Positions 1 through 9,305 are shown, numbered from the stretch's first letter. The stretch: 64,000 bases of DNA from DATGJX01 sp963830545 (GCA_963830545.1 CAWHMK010000001.1:2108001-2172000); one strand, 5' to 3'. Notes: generated from the letters alone by a model not told the origin. Program-made: numbers and translations.

Positions 1-2
1 CG

Positions 3-899
3 ATTTCCAGCGGCGGATTGAAAGCCGCACTGCGCGATTGCGCCGTTGCGGCTGCGGAAACGCGCTTCGATGCGGAACGGGTGATGCAGGATGCGCTGTT
101 CGCGCAACTGTTCGTATCCGGTCCGGAGCACTACCCGGCGACGCCCAGCACGACTGCGGATTTCACTAAGATTCCCCAGGATGCGCTGACGGCTTTCGCC
201 AAGCGTGCGTTCCGCCAAAGCAACGCGGTCCTTTCGCTCGCGGGCGCGGTCGATCCGAAGCTGCTCGGCAGCGTCCAGGACGCAAACGGCGGCTCCTCGA
301 TGGATGCCCCCCTCGATTCTCCGCTTTCGCCTGCACCTGGTTCCGTCACAAAAAGTGCATACGTGTCCGGCATCGGTTTTGCATGGGCTGGTCCGCCGAT
401 CGCCGACGGTAAAGCCGCCACCGCGCTGGACTTCGTTGCCGACTATCTGTTCGACAACGAGCATGGAACGCTCGCGCGTTCGGTTCAGCAAGCGAATCCG
501 GATGCATTCGTCAACGGACAATTCATCACGCTGCACAATCCCGGCGTGCTGCTTCTCACGATATCGGGTGAGAATTCACCCGAAATTCGTCAGCAAGTGC
601 TCGAAGCGACTGCGCGCATGGAGCAACCGATGGACGGCAAGTCCTTCGATGCGGCGCGCGCGGCGTTCGAATATCATATTTTCAGTCAAACGCAGACGCC
701 GCTGGAACGCGCGGACAACTTCGGCTGGTATGCCGTGGAAGGCAACGCGTCGTACGCTCCGGGTGCGGCCTCGGGCGATTACGTCAAGGCGATAGAGTCG
801 CTCGATCCAAATTACGTCGCGCAGACCGTGCGCGCGTACATGCAGCATCCGGCGATCGTCGAACTGCTCTCCACCGGACAGAAGGGAACGACCACGTGA
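3..899 (+). CDS. M16 family peptidase, 3' part (truncated by window edge)
   Basis: The reading frame is open from the first bases of the window, so the gene begins upstream; the TTG at 18 is only the first start-like codon. What is visible resembles the C-terminal half of an M16 (pitrilysin/mitochondrial-processing-peptidase-like) protein: a helical stretch ending in a lone 'NAVLSLAG' strand followed by a second alpha/beta lobe. No HxxEH zinc motif is in the visible part; it would lie in the missing N-terminus. It overlaps the next M16 gene by four bases (GTGA), which indicates translational coupling. Paired M16 genes usually encode one catalytic and one inactive subunit, and the partner downstream lacks the zinc motif, so this one is the likely catalytic member (inference). 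Confidence 0.8.
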   Translation: MSSGGLKAALRDCAVAAAETRFDAERVMQDALFAQLFVSGPEHYPATPSTTADFTKIPQDALTAFAKRAFRQSNAVLSLAGAVDPKLLGSVQDANGGSSMDAPLDSPLSPAPGSVTKSAYVSGIGFAWAGPPIADGKAATALDFVADYLFDNEHGTLARSVQQANPDAFVNGQFITLHNPGVLLLTISGENSPEIRQQVLEATARMEQPMDGKSFDAARAAFEYHIFSQTQTPLERADNFGWYAVEGNASYAPGAASGDYVKAIESLDPNYVAQTVRAYMQHPAIVELLSTGQKGTTT

Positions 900-2182
900 A
901 GATGCGCCTTGGAGCGTACGTGCTCGCAGCGCTCGTCGTGTTCGCTGCGGTGCCTGCGAGAGCGGCCGCCAGCGCGATCGTCGTGCAGCAGCCGGACCCC
1001 TCTGCGAATCTCGCCGGCACGGAAGTGCTGCTGCAGGCCGGTTTGGATCGTCAAAACGCGACGCAAAACGGCCTCGCGGCACTGGTGGCCGAGTCCATCC
1101 TGCGAACGCCGGTGCAAGGCGTGCCGCTTTCGAGTGCGATCGTCGCGAACGGCGGTTCGATTACATACGCAATCGATCCGCGAAGCGTTCGTTTCTATTT
1201 GGAAGGCTCCGCACGCTCGTACGGCACGCTGCTCGACTTGTTTCAAACGGCGCTTTCGAAGCCGGACTTCGGTCCGAATACGCTGGCCGCCGCTCGCGCA
1301 GCGCTCAACGAGAAGATCGCGCAAACGGAGCGCGCTCCCCTGACCGTGGGCATCGACATGCTCAACCGCGCGTTTTACCAAGATTCCGCCGGGATGCCGC
1401 CGTATGGTTTGCCGGCGACGCTCGCCGGGTTCGCTTCCGCGGATGCGCAGACGTTTTACGAACAGCATTACCGGCGCGGCGATGCGGTCGTGAGCGCAGT
1501 GGGAAACGTGACCGGGCTGAGACCGGGCGCCTTCAGCGCGCTGGTCGAGGGTTTACCGCAAGGGACGTCGATCTCGCCGAACGTTGCGGCAGGTAAAACG
1601 TCTTCCTCGACGCGCGAACTGCTCGCGCGTCGCGACGTGACTGTGCCGTGGCTGGTCGCGCAGTATCCCGCTCCGGATCTGCAGAGCAAAGACTTCGGCG
1701 CGATGCTCATTCTCACGTCGTTCATGCAGCGAACGCTTGCGGACGTTTCTGAAATCCCCGCCATCGCGACGCGCTCGGCCGCGCAGCGAGGAGTGGGCGC
1801 ATATTATAATTTCGACGCGCGTCCCGCGAACGTCATCATCTACGTCGACGGAGGCCTAGGCGATCCCACGCGCACGTTTGCAACGGCGCTGACGGTCGTG
1901 AACGTGCTCGGGCACGCGAAGCTCGGCGGTGACTTGAGCGACATGAAGGGATATGCGGCGGGCCGTTTGCTCGAAGAAACGGCGACGCTCCAGGACCGGG
2001 CCTGGTTCGCAGCAATGTACGCCTCGCGCGGCGTGACCGACGACTATTTCGGCCGCGCGCTCAAAGCGATCAATTCGACGACCGCCCAGGATTTGCAGCG
2101 CGTGGCTTCGCGCTATTTGGGAGCGCCGACGATTGCGCTCGTGCTGCCGCGCACGCAAAGCGTACAAAGCCCCACTCCCTAG
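896..2182 (+). CDS. M16 family peptidase-like protein, probably non-catalytic subunit, exported
   Basis: 428 aa, GTG start overlapping the previous stop. Residues 1-27 form a Sec signal peptide (basic start, hydrophobic core, AxA-type end), so it acts outside the cytoplasm. The fold pattern of M16 peptidases is present over the full length, with 'YRRGDAVVSAVGNV' near residue 200 matching the end of the first M16 domain. The canonical HxxEH zinc-binding motif expected near residue 60 is absent: the matching helix reads 'GLAALVAESIL'. This fits the inactive partner of an M16 heterodimer with the upstream gene. Substrate unknown. Confidence 0.85.
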   Translation: MKMRLGAYVLAALVVFAAVPARAAASAIVVQQPDPSANLAGTEVLLQAGLDRQNATQNGLAALVAESILRTPVQGVPLSSAIVANGGSITYAIDPRSVRFYLEGSARSYGTLLDLFQTALSKPDFGPNTLAAARAALNEKIAQTERAPLTVGIDMLNRAFYQDSAGMPPYGLPATLAGFASADAQTFYEQHYRRGDAVVSAVGNVTGLRPGAFSALVEGLPQGTSISPNVAAGKTSSSTRELLARRDVTVPWLVAQYPAPDLQSKDFGAMLILTSFMQRTLADVSEIPAIATRSAAQRGVGAYYNFDARPANVIIYVDGGLGDPTRTFATALTVVNVLGHAKLGGDLSDMKGYAAGRLLEETATLQDRAWFAAMYASRGVTDDYFGRALKAINSTTAQDLQRVASRYLGAPTIALVLPRTQSVQSPTP

Positions 2183-3262
2183 TTGAAGATCGCTCTCGTC
2201 CACGATTATTTGAATCAGCGAGGCGGCGCGGAGCGGGTTTTCGCGCACGTCGCGCGAGCATATCCGGATGCGCCGGTCTATACGGCACTGTATGATCCGG
2301 CGGCAACAGGCGATTTGGTTCCACCGGCGCGCGTGCGAACGTCGTTTCTCGCGAAACTGCCGCTCGCGAACCGCTACTTCCGATTTTTGGCGCCGCTCTA
2401 TCCGCGTGCGTTCGAGAGTTTCGATTTTTCCGGCTACGATACGATTCTGAGCTCGACGACGGCATGGGGTAAAGGCGTCATCGTGCCGCCGGATGCGGTG
2501 CACGTCTGTTATACGCACACCGTCAGCCGCTTCACGTTTGCGCCGGACGGTTACGTCGGCGGCTTGGGCGCGCGCACCTTTGCAAAGCCGTTCCTTCGCA
2601 GCCTCGTCGAATGGGATAAACGCGCCGCGCGCCGGCCCACGCAATTCGTCGCGAGCTCGCGCAATGCGGCCGAGCGCATTAAGCGCTATTACGGCCGCGA
2701 TTCGCTCGTGCTGCACTGCCCGGTAGATATCGGCCGTTTCAGCGTCGGCTCCGGCTGCGGCGAACATGTTTTCATCGCGTCGCGGCTGCTGCCGTACAAA
2801 CGCATAGACCTGGCGATCGCGGCAGCCGACATGGCCGGCGTTCCGCTTTTGGTTGCCGGAACCGGACCGGCGGAAGATGCGCTGCGCCGGCGAGCGCGCG
2901 GAACGACGACGACCATGCTTGGTTACGTGAGCGACGAACGCGTAAACGAATTGCTGGGAACGGCGCGCGCGGCGATCGTGCCGGGCGAAGAAGATTTCGG
3001 CTTGCTGCCGCTCGAGGCCGCGGCGTGCGGGCGTCCGTGCATCGCATTTCGGTCGGGCGGTGCGCTCGAAACCATCGTCGAGGGGGAAACGGGCGAATTC
3101 TTCGACGAAGCGACGGCGGAGTCACTCGCCGGCGTTCTACGGCGTTTCGACCAGCGCCGCTACGATCCGCAGCGTCTGCGCAAGCACGCGGAATCGTTTG
3201 CGCCGGATCGTTTCATCGAGCGTCTGCGCGCAATCGTCGAACAGATTCGATCAAGGCGGTAG
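2183..3262 (+). CDS. Glycosyltransferase family 4
   Basis: 359 aa, TTG start immediately after the stop of the M16 gene. The N-terminus 'KIALVHDYLNQRGGAERV' is the typical GT4 donor-domain opening (GT-B fold, retaining). The nucleotide-sugar-binding E-x7-E motif is present near residue 275 ('EEDFGLLPLEAAACG'). Likely transfers a sugar during polysaccharide or glycolipid synthesis at the cytoplasmic membrane; donor and acceptor cannot be read from sequence. Its last 50 bases overlap the 3' end of the convergent glycosyltransferase on the other strand. Confidence 0.88.
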   Translation: MKIALVHDYLNQRGGAERVFAHVARAYPDAPVYTALYDPAATGDLVPPARVRTSFLAKLPLANRYFRFLAPLYPRAFESFDFSGYDTILSSTTAWGKGVIVPPDAVHVCYTHTVSRFTFAPDGYVGGLGARTFAKPFLRSLVEWDKRAARRPTQFVASSRNAAERIKRYYGRDSLVLHCPVDIGRFSVGSGCGEHVFIASRLLPYKRIDLAIAAADMAGVPLLVAGTGPAEDALRRRARGTTTTMLGYVSDERVNELLGTARAAIVPGEEDFGLLPLEAAACGRPCIAFRSGGALETIVEGETGEFFDEATAESLAGVLRRFDQRRYDPQRLRKHAESFAPDRFIERLRAIVEQIRSRR

Positions 3263-4217
3263 CCGGCGCGTCCCGATCGATGCGCGCCGCGCGCGCAAGC
3301 CCTCGCTCGCGCAAACTCGCGCGCAGTGCCGCATCCTGGGTTATGCTCCGCAACGCTTGCGCCCATGCGCGCTGGTCGGAAGGCGGAAGCAGCAGTGCGG
3401 CGCCCCCGGATGTTTCCGGCAATGCCGCCGCATCCGACGCGAGGACCGGAGCTCCGCACGCCATCGCCTCGATGACCGGCATGCCGAAACCTTCGGCCAG
3501 CGAAGGCACGGCGACGGCGAGCGCGCCCGAGTAGAGCGCGCGCAATTCTTCGTCGGACGGGGAAACCCGGCGGCGCGGAGTCTGCATTGCGGCAAAGCGC
3601 GCCTCGTCGCTCGCATTCAGCGTTCCCGCCGCAACGAGTTCCGGGCCGCCTCGTGCGAAAGCGGCTTCGTACGCTTCGAAAAACAAACGTGCGTTTTTCC
3701 GCGCGTCCGGGCCGCCGACGAACAAGATGTACTCCGGCCCGGCGCGTGTCGCGACCGGGTGCCAAAACATCTCCAGTGACGGCGGAACGATCTGCAGGCG
3801 TTCGTCGCGCACCCCGAACAACCGCGAGAGCTCGTTCGCGCTCCAGTGCGAAACGGCGAAGATGCGATCGGCGCGGCGAATCGCGCGTCGAATCGGCGCC
3901 TGCTCCCGCACCCTTGCAACCAGATTGCGATGCGGATACGTGAACGCGAAGGGATCGTGAATCGTCACAATCGACGGCGCGTGCGGCGCGAAGCGCATGC
4001 CGTTCCACGGGTACCAAACGGCGTCCAATTGCAAACCGCGCAGGTCGCGCGGCGTTACGCCGTTCGATCGAGCCGTTCGCAAGATACGAACCACGTTCAC
4101 CGAGTCGAATCGTTCCAGCCGCTCCAGCGTTTGACGCACGACGCGCCCCATGCCCCGGGTATCGGCGGCCAGATTGAACGTGTCGACGCCGATTCGCAGC
4201 GGCGGGGCGGCGTTCAC
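3213..4217 (-). CDS. Glycosyltransferase family 4
   Basis: 334 aa from the GTG at 4217, which overlaps the stop of the upstream CPBP gene as GTGA; the open frame extends further upstream but that part would lie inside the CPBP gene and has no family resemblance. GT-B features: N-terminal 'LRIGVDTFNL', central 'IFAVSHWSANEL' and the E-x7-E motif ('EGFGMPVIEAMACG') near residue 255. Similar to mannosyl/rhamnosyl GT4 enzymes of surface polysaccharide synthesis. Donor unknown. Convergent and overlapping with the preceding plus-strand GT4 gene. Confidence 0.88.
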   Translation of the reverse strand: MNAAPPLRIGVDTFNLAADTRGMGRVVRQTLERLERFDSVNVVRILRTARSNGVTPRDLRGLQLDAVWYPWNGMRFAPHAPSIVTIHDPFAFTYPHRNLVARVREQAPIRRAIRRADRIFAVSHWSANELSRLFGVRDERLQIVPPSLEMFWHPVATRAGPEYILFVGGPDARKNARLFFEAYEAAFARGGPELVAAGTLNASDEARFAAMQTPRRRVSPSDEELRALYSGALAVAVPSLAEGFGMPVIEAMACGAPVLASDAAALPETSGGAALLLPPSDQRAWAQALRSITQDAALRASLRERGLARAARIDRDAPATALIESVRRLRADAR

Positions 4218-5002
4218 TTCGCGAGTTGCGGAAACAGCACCAGCAGGATCAGCGTGAAGCCGTTGAAGCAGCCGTGCGTGATGAAACTCGACCAGGCGTT
4301 GTTCGTTCGCGCGTACACCGTGCAGAGTATCAAACCGCCGACCGCGAGCGGCAGTGCAATGCACGCCAGCATCACCGGTGTAAACGGCGGCTGCGAATGT
4401 GCCAGGCCGAACAGAATGGAGCTCGCGATTGCGCCCGGCCAAAAACCCCACCATTTACGCAGCAGATTGAAGAGCACGAGGCGGAAAACCGCTTCTTCGA
4501 ACGCCGGTGCGAGCACCACGCCGAAAAACCCGAACGCCGCGCGCTGCCATCCGTTCGTGCGTGTAAAGACCGCGATTGCTTCTTCCGGCGTTTTGAAATG
4601 CAGCGCGCTTTCGAGCGCGCTGGCAAGCGGGGTGACGATCAGAAACATCGCCAGAGCTGCAAGGGCAATCGCCGTGGCGGTCTCCCACGAGATTTTCCGG
4701 AATCCGATGCCGGAGAGCGACGTTTTTGCGACTGCCGGAAGGAGCAGAAGAATGTACGCGATGACGACGATTTCGGCGATCGATTGAATCGTCACGCCGG
4801 GCATTCCCGACAGTGCTCTTGCGGTGGCGTACATGTCGAGGTGATGCGTGACGCCCCAAGCGATGCCGAGTGCGAGGATCAGAACGAAAAAGACGAGCAG
4901 CGCGCCGATCAAAAAAGCGATCGTCGAAAGCCATCCGAATCCGTCAGATGGAAAGGCGATCGGCGAGTCTTGCGAAGTCTGCGAGCGCGAGCTGTTCTCC
5001 AC
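4214..5002 (-). CDS. CPBP family intramembrane metalloprotease
   Basis: 262 aa with about six to eight hydrophobic segments. The CPBP (Abi/CAAX protease) signature is intact: EExxxR at residues 169-174 and the second-motif histidine in 'FGLAHS' near residue 202. Such enzymes are polytopic membrane proteins, glutamate/histidine-metal proteases of the Rce1 type. The GTG start at 5002 lies inside the end of ksgA (about 59 bases overlap, different frame), which makes a later start possible, although one would cut into the first membrane segment. Translationally coupled to the downstream glycosyltransferase by GTGA. Confidence 0.87.
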   Translation of the reverse strand: MENSSRSQTSQDSPIAFPSDGFGWLSTIAFLIGALLVFFVLILALGIAWGVTHHLDMYATARALSGMPGVTIQSIAEIVVIAYILLLLPAVAKTSLSGIGFRKISWETATAIALAALAMFLIVTPLASALESALHFKTPEEAIAVFTRTNGWQRAAFGFFGVVLAPAFEEAVFRLVLFNLLRKWWGFWPGAIASSILFGLAHSQPPFTPVMLACIALPLAVGGLILCTVYARTNNAWSSFITHGCFNGFTLILLVLFPQLAK

Positions 5003-5775
5003 GTATCTCCGTATCCAGGCCGATATGCTGCAGCGCCTGCGCCGTTGACGCGCGAGGCACGCCCAGCGAGAGCGACAAGTCTGTTGGCCAATGTTTTGCG
5101 GCGGTACGCGAACGCTGCGCGCACGACCTGCAGAAGCCGTTGTTCGTCAACCACAATGACGGCGGGCGAGGGGCGGCGCGTGAGGCGCACCACCGTCGAA
5201 TCGATTTTCGGACGAGGATAGAACGCGCCCGGCTTGAGCGTGAACGCTCTATCCACTTCCATCGCGTACTGCACCGCAACGCTCAGACTGCCGTACGCGG
5301 GCGTTGACGGTTTTGCCGCAAGCCGATCGGCGACCTCTCGCTGCACCATGACGACGAGCGCCCGCGGACCGTTGTGCATCTCGACGAAACGCATGATCAG
5401 CGGTGTCGCGATGTTGTACGGCAAATTGCCCGCGACGCGCCAGGGACGTTCGCCGGCGAATTCCGCGTAGTCGAAGGTGAGTGCGTCCGCTTCGATGATG
5501 TGCGCGCCCGCAAGTTCTTGACGCGAGCGCAAAATGCGAATCATGTCGGGATCGACGTCGAGCGCGGTGACGTCCCCGTACGCGTGCAGCAGCGCTTGCG
5601 TCAATGCGCCCGTTCCCGGGCCGATCTCCAGAACGCGAAAAGGCTCGCCCTCCGGCGAGCCTTCCCCAAGAAGCGCTGTGATGCGCGCGGCCGCGCCCGC
5701 GTCCATCAGAAAGTTTTGCCCGAACCGCTTCTTCGGTCTGTATCCGAAGCGTTCCAACAGGGCCTTGGGATGCAT
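4944..5775 (-). CDS. rsmA: 16S rRNA (adenine1518-N6/adenine1519-N6)-dimethyltransferase, frameshifted
   Basis: KsgA/RsmA dimethylates two adjacent adenines in helix 45 of 16S rRNA. The N-terminal methyltransferase domain is clear: 'RFGQNFLMD' at the start, SAM motif 'VLEIGPGTGALTQ', and catalytic 'NLPYN' near residue 115. The original frame runs to 4909 with a nonsense C-terminus. The expected family ending ('ALQHIGLDTEIRGEQLAL') is found in another frame and stops at 4944. One surplus base between about 5060 and 5075 explains the switch; repaired length is about 276 aa. Probably an assembly indel, since ksgA is highly conserved. The position next to the YabE-like gene is the same as in many Gram-positive genomes. 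Confidence 0.9.
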
Positions 5776-5790
5776 TCCCAGGCCGTTAGT

Positions 5791-6831
5791 TCAGTGCAGC
5801 GTGTAGACCTTTACCGGACGACGCCCGAACTGCACGGCATCGGAAAGCGAGTCGAAGCCGAGATCGATGCGATCGCCGTGGATCGCGCCGCCGGTGTCGC
5901 CCGCAATCGCGAAGCCGTATCCGGGAATGTACAAGCGCGTTCCGAGCGGGATGACGCTGGGATCGACGGCGACGATGCCGTGTCCGGCGCGATATCCGGT
6001 TGCGGTATACCCGCTGCATCCGGCGCATCCGGCGGTGTATGCCGTTGCGATCATGTCCATGGCTCCCGACGCGATGTACGAAGTTTTTTCCAGACCGCGC
6101 CGCGCGAAATCGGCTATTGCATCCTGCGTGCCGACGCCTTCTGCCACGACGCGCGTCTTCGGTTTACTCAGCATGCGCGTGCTCAAGATTCGCTTGTGAA
6201 GACGGCCGTCGGTTTGCGTGTAATCCACCATCGTCAATGCAACGCCGGGCTGTCCTCTGTGAAGGATTCTTACGGCGCCCGGCGGCAGCGAAAAATCGAT
6301 TTCGTGAATCGTTCGCTCCGCGATGCGCCGCTTTTCGCTGGAAACCCATTTGACGACGCGCGATATGCGTATCGTTCCGTATGCGAAGATCGGATCCGCG
6401 AGCGACGGACGAACGATATCGTGTTTGCCGAGACGTATGCCTTGTTCTTCGAGCAATGCGCCGACGTCGCCGGCGGTCGTAACGATCGTTTTCGAGCCCG
6501 ATGCCGTAATCAGCCGCACGGGGACCGCAGGCGAATAGTCGACGATCGAATTGTCCGTGAGCGGCGTGTCCGCCGCGGGATGCACGTAGTCGCGCGGCCC
6601 CGGCGTGATGCCGCGTTCTTTGAGGAACTCGCCGACCGTTTGCGCGGACGTGACGTGCTGAGTTTGCGTGCCTTCCGACTCGAAAAGCACGACATGACTA
6701 GCGGTTTTTACGTCGAGTGCCGCGGCAATGGCCGAGGCGGGGTGGGTGACGAAGCCCGCGCCCACCAGGGCCAGCGTGAGTACGCCTACGGCCAAGTAGT
6801 GGTATACGCGGTTCAAACTGCGTCCTATCAA
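5791..6831 (-). CDS. YabE-like cell-wall protein: DUF348 repeats, G5 and 3D domain
   Basis: 346 aa, TTG start preceded by GGAG at five bases. One N-terminal membrane/signal segment (about residues 11-33), two DUF348 repeats (about 45-85 and 105-150), a G5 domain (about 165-240), and a C-terminal 3D domain with its three aspartates ('AVDPSVIPLGT', 'AGDTGG', 'RIDLGF'). 3D domains belong to lytic transglycosylase/resuscitation-promoting-factor-like enzymes that cut peptidoglycan glycan strands. It lies directly before ksgA on the same strand, the order seen in Bacillus (yabE-rnmV-ksgA), without rnmV. Two Cys in 'AGCAGCSG' near the 3D start are unusual but not disabling. Confidence 0.9.
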   Translation of the reverse strand: MIGRSLNRVYHYLAVGVLTLALVGAGFVTHPASAIAAALDVKTASHVVLFESEGTQTQHVTSAQTVGEFLKERGITPGPRDYVHPAADTPLTDNSIVDYSPAVPVRLITASGSKTIVTTAGDVGALLEEQGIRLGKHDIVRPSLADPIFAYGTIRISRVVKWVSSEKRRIAERTIHEIDFSLPPGAVRILHRGQPGVALTMVDYTQTDGRLHKRILSTRMLSKPKTRVVAEGVGTQDAIADFARRGLEKTSYIASGAMDMIATAYTAGCAGCSGYTATGYRAGHGIVAVDPSVIPLGTRLYIPGYGFAIAGDTGGAIHGDRIDLGFDSLSDAVQFGRRPVKVYTLH

Positions 6832-7146
6832 CCCAACTCCTTTCCTGCAACCGCACGGCGGGGCAAGCCGCGCACTAGGCGTGGTTCACTCGAGCAATGC
6901 AGTCCTCAGAGGCGGTTATGCGGTTGACGGATCCGTGTAGGAAACGCCAATTCAAGGCCGGGCCTTCACATCGCCCGGCAGAAGCGCGCGCCGGTCCCAC
7001 CGGCACGTTGACCCGGGCACTATACCATGGCTTTACGAAAGCCTGACTATGCCAAAAGTCATAGCGCAGCACGGGTTACTCTTCCAGCGACCAAGCGCGC
7101 GGTCTGCTTCGAGGTCCGCCCGAAAGCGGGGCATAAACAGCACGAC
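6832..7146. other. 315-base divergent intergenic region with inverted repeats
   Basis: Lies between the divergent YabE-like gene (minus) and a GT4 gene (plus). It must carry both promoters. Inverted repeats are visible: GCACGGC/GCCGCGC at 6853-6873 with a 7-base loop (a leader hairpin if transcribed on the minus strand) and the near-perfect palindrome AAGGCC-G-GGCCTT at 6954-6966. I considered a c-di-AMP (ydaO) riboswitch because of the cell-wall hydrolase downstream, but the core conserved elements are not convincing. No ORF in it looks real, including the open frame on the plus strand from 7027 that precedes the GT4 start. Confidence 0.5.
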
Positions 7147-8292
7147 ATGCGCGCGGGTTTCTTCACGGAGGTGTATCACCCAATCGTCAACGGCATCGTC
7201 GCCTCGATCGACGGCTTGGCGTCGGGGCTGCGCGCGCTGGGACACGAAGTCTACTGCTTTGCACCGCACGCGCCGGGATACGAAGAGCACGACGGCCCCG
7301 TGTTCCGGATGCCGTCGCTGCCGTTGCCTACATCCGCGCCCTACCGGCTGACGGTGCCGCTCGTGAGCCGGCGCAACCGGCACGCGATAATCAACCGCCT
7401 CGACATCCTGCACGCGCATTCGCCGTTCGTGACGGGATGGATGGCGGTCCGCTACGCGCGCAGATTGCGGATTCCGCTCGTCTATACGTACCATACGCAG
7501 CTCGAGGAATACGCCCATTACGTGCCGTTCGACGCCCACGCGACGCGGCGCGCGGCCTCGACGCTCACGCGAAATTTCGCGAACTTGGCGGACGCGGTGA
7601 TCGTGCCTACGCAGTCGATGCGCGAGCATCTCACCCGGATCGGCGTAACCGTGCGCGTCGAAGTGATCCCAAGCGGCATCGACCTCTCGCACTTCGGGTC
7701 CGGCTCGCGAAACGCGGTGCTGCGCAGGAAACTCGGCATTCGAAACGGCGAGCGCATGCTGCTGTTCGTTTCGCGCTTGGCGCGGGAGAAAAACGTCGAG
7801 TTGCTGATCGACGCAGTTCGAGCCGGTACCGTGCCCTTGCGCCTGGTTATCGCCGGAGACGGGCCGGAGCGCGCATCGCTCGAAGCGCGCTGCGCCGAGT
7901 CCGGCATCGCCGATCGCGTTCTGTTTTTGGGCGAAGTCGAGCGGAACGAGCTTCCGGATTTGTACGCGAGCGCGGATGCATTCGTGTTTCCGAGCGTTAC
8001 CGAAACCCAGGGTCTCGTGCTGGTCGAAGCGCTCGCGGCCGGAACTCTTGTGATCGCGGCCGATGCCCCGCCTGTGCGAGAAGTGCTCGCGGGCGCCGGG
8101 CATCTGATTACTCCCGACACGCCCTCGTTCGCAAAAGCTTTCGAACGCGTTCCGCTCGCCCCCGACGCTGCGGAAACGGCGAAAGCCTGCGCGGCGGCGG
8201 CCCGGTACGGCATCGAACGGCAGGCTCGCGCGGCCGCCGAGTTGTACGGGGACTTGACTCGAACATATGTTCGATATACGATACGAACATGA
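7147..8292 (+). CDS. Glycosyltransferase family 4 (diacylglycerol/phosphatidylinositol sugar transferase-like)
   Basis: 381 aa from the ATG at 7147; the open frame begins at 7027 but the family N-terminus 'RAGFFTEVYHPIVNGIVASI' starts here. This opening is typical of GT4 enzymes that glycosylate diacylglycerol or phosphatidyl-myo-inositol. E-x7-E motif near residue 285 ('SVTETQGLVLVEALAAG'), phosphate-binding 'FVSRLAREKN' near 205. Probably a peripheral membrane enzyme making a glycolipid; the exact lipid is inference. Its stop overlaps the next start as ATGA. Confidence 0.87.
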   Translation: MRAGFFTEVYHPIVNGIVASIDGLASGLRALGHEVYCFAPHAPGYEEHDGPVFRMPSLPLPTSAPYRLTVPLVSRRNRHAIINRLDILHAHSPFVTGWMAVRYARRLRIPLVYTYHTQLEEYAHYVPFDAHATRRAASTLTRNFANLADAVIVPTQSMREHLTRIGVTVRVEVIPSGIDLSHFGSGSRNAVLRRKLGIRNGERMLLFVSRLAREKNVELLIDAVRAGTVPLRLVIAGDGPERASLEARCAESGIADRVLFLGEVERNELPDLYASADAFVFPSVTETQGLVLVEALAAGTLVIAADAPPVREVLAGAGHLITPDTPSFAKAFERVPLAPDAAETAKACAAAARYGIERQARAAAELYGDLTRTYVRYTIRT

Positions 8293-8702
8293 AAGGCTTC
8301 GTCGATGCGGCAACCGGGTTCGCGGCCGATGCGCAAGGCAACGGTGTCGCTTACGTACGGCTCATCGCCGGCAGCGGTCCAAGTGTGCTTCGCGTGCCCT
8401 TCAAGGTGAAGCGGTATCCCGCACTGCTGGAGCGCGAAGTCGGGTATGCCGCGCTCACTACAGTCGGCGCGGCCCTTCGCCGGCGCGGAGTCGAACGCGT
8501 GCGTTTTGCAGTCGAAGACCCCGCGCTCGCAAACGATCTGCGAGAGCACCGCGAGGTGCCGTCCCCGCTGACGCTCGCGTACGTGCGGCTGCGCTGCACG
8601 CTCAATCAATTCAAGGAGTATGACGTCGCTTCGTCCCCCGGCGGTGAGAGCGATTTGACCGCGCGAGCGCGGAGCGAAGCGGCGATGCACGTCGCGGCGT
8701 AA
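8289..8702 (+). CDS. Small RNase H-like hypothetical protein
   Basis: 137 aa, ATG overlapping the GT4 stop (ATGA). Not a member of a family I can name with certainty. The layout is that of an RNase H fold: 'GFVDAATG' with Asp6 on strand 1, followed by 'GNGVAYVRL', then a helix beginning with Glu48/Glu50 ('LLEREVGYAAL'), then strand 'RVRFAVEDPAL' with Asp77. These match the D-E-D positions of bacterial RNase HI-like proteins (D-x-G strand, E helix, D strand). The final catalytic Asp/His is not evident. It may be a nuclease-like or nucleic-acid-binding protein; function unproven. Confidence 0.7.
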   Translation: MKGFVDAATGFAADAQGNGVAYVRLIAGSGPSVLRVPFKVKRYPALLEREVGYAALTTVGAALRRRGVERVRFAVEDPALANDLREHREVPSPLTLAYVRLRCTLNQFKEYDVASSPGGESDLTARARSEAAMHVAA

Positions 8703-8705
8703 ACC

Positions 8706-9305
8706 GTGCCCCGCTATCGGCGGCTTCGTGCCGGCGAATTACCGGCGGCAACGATCGATCTCGCGCAAGCGCTGATCGGATGCGTGTTGGTCCGAGACTG
8801 CCCGGACGGCCGAACCGCCGGCCGGATCGTCGAAACGGAAGCGTACGTCCGGGACGATCCGGCCTCGCACGCATATCGCGGACCGAGCACGCGAAACGCA
8901 TCGATGTTCCTCGATCCGTTTCATGCGTACGTTTATAAGATCTACGGCACGTCGTTCTGCGTGAACGTAACGAGCGAGACTGCCGGTGATGGCGCTGCCG
9001 TCCTGGTCCGCGCCCTCGAGCCGCTCGAAGGTTTCGATCTCATGGAGCAGCGGAGGGGGACGACGCGCCTGCGCGATTTTGCGCGCGGTCCGGGGCGCGT
9101 TTGTCAGGCGCTCGACGTGGACGGGGCCCTCGACGGCATCGACCTGCGAACCGACAAGCGCTTGTGGCTGGCTGCCCCGATGAGGGACGGGCAGGCCGTC
9201 GGTACGAGCCGCCGGATTGGTATCACGAAGGCCTCGGAGCGCCTGCTGCGGTTCTACGAGCGGGGCAATCCGTTCGTGAGCGGACCCAAAGCGTTGTCAC
9301 CGTGA
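8706..9305 (+). CDS. DNA-3-methyladenine glycosylase (AAG/MPG family)
   Basis: 199 aa, GTG start three bases after the upstream stop. Excises alkylated purines in base excision repair. Family landmarks: 'ALIGCVLVRD', 'GRIVETEAYVRDDPASHAYRGPSTRN' region carrying the catalytic Glu and the substrate-pocket residues (about residues 35-62), 'VYKIYGTSFCVNV', and 'FARGPGRVCQAL'. Length is normal (about 190-210 aa). Followed by an apparent promoter for rho that overlaps its last codons. Confidence 0.93.
   Translation: MPRYRRLRAGELPAATIDLAQALIGCVLVRDCPDGRTAGRIVETEAYVRDDPASHAYRGPSTRNASMFLDPFHAYVYKIYGTSFCVNVTSETAGDGAAVLVRALEPLEGFDLMEQRRGTTRLRDFARGPGRVCQALDVDGALDGIDLRTDKRLWLAAPMRDGQAVGTSRRIGITKASERLLRFYERGNPFVSGPKALSP

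Noticed and set aside
6832..7030. c-di-AMP (ydaO) riboswitch before the YabE-like gene
   Set aside because: Context is right (cell-wall hydrolase) and a few words are reminiscent (GGAC-ATTG-GTGAA), but the order and the invariant CUAACC-type core do not fit; a covariance-model search would decide.
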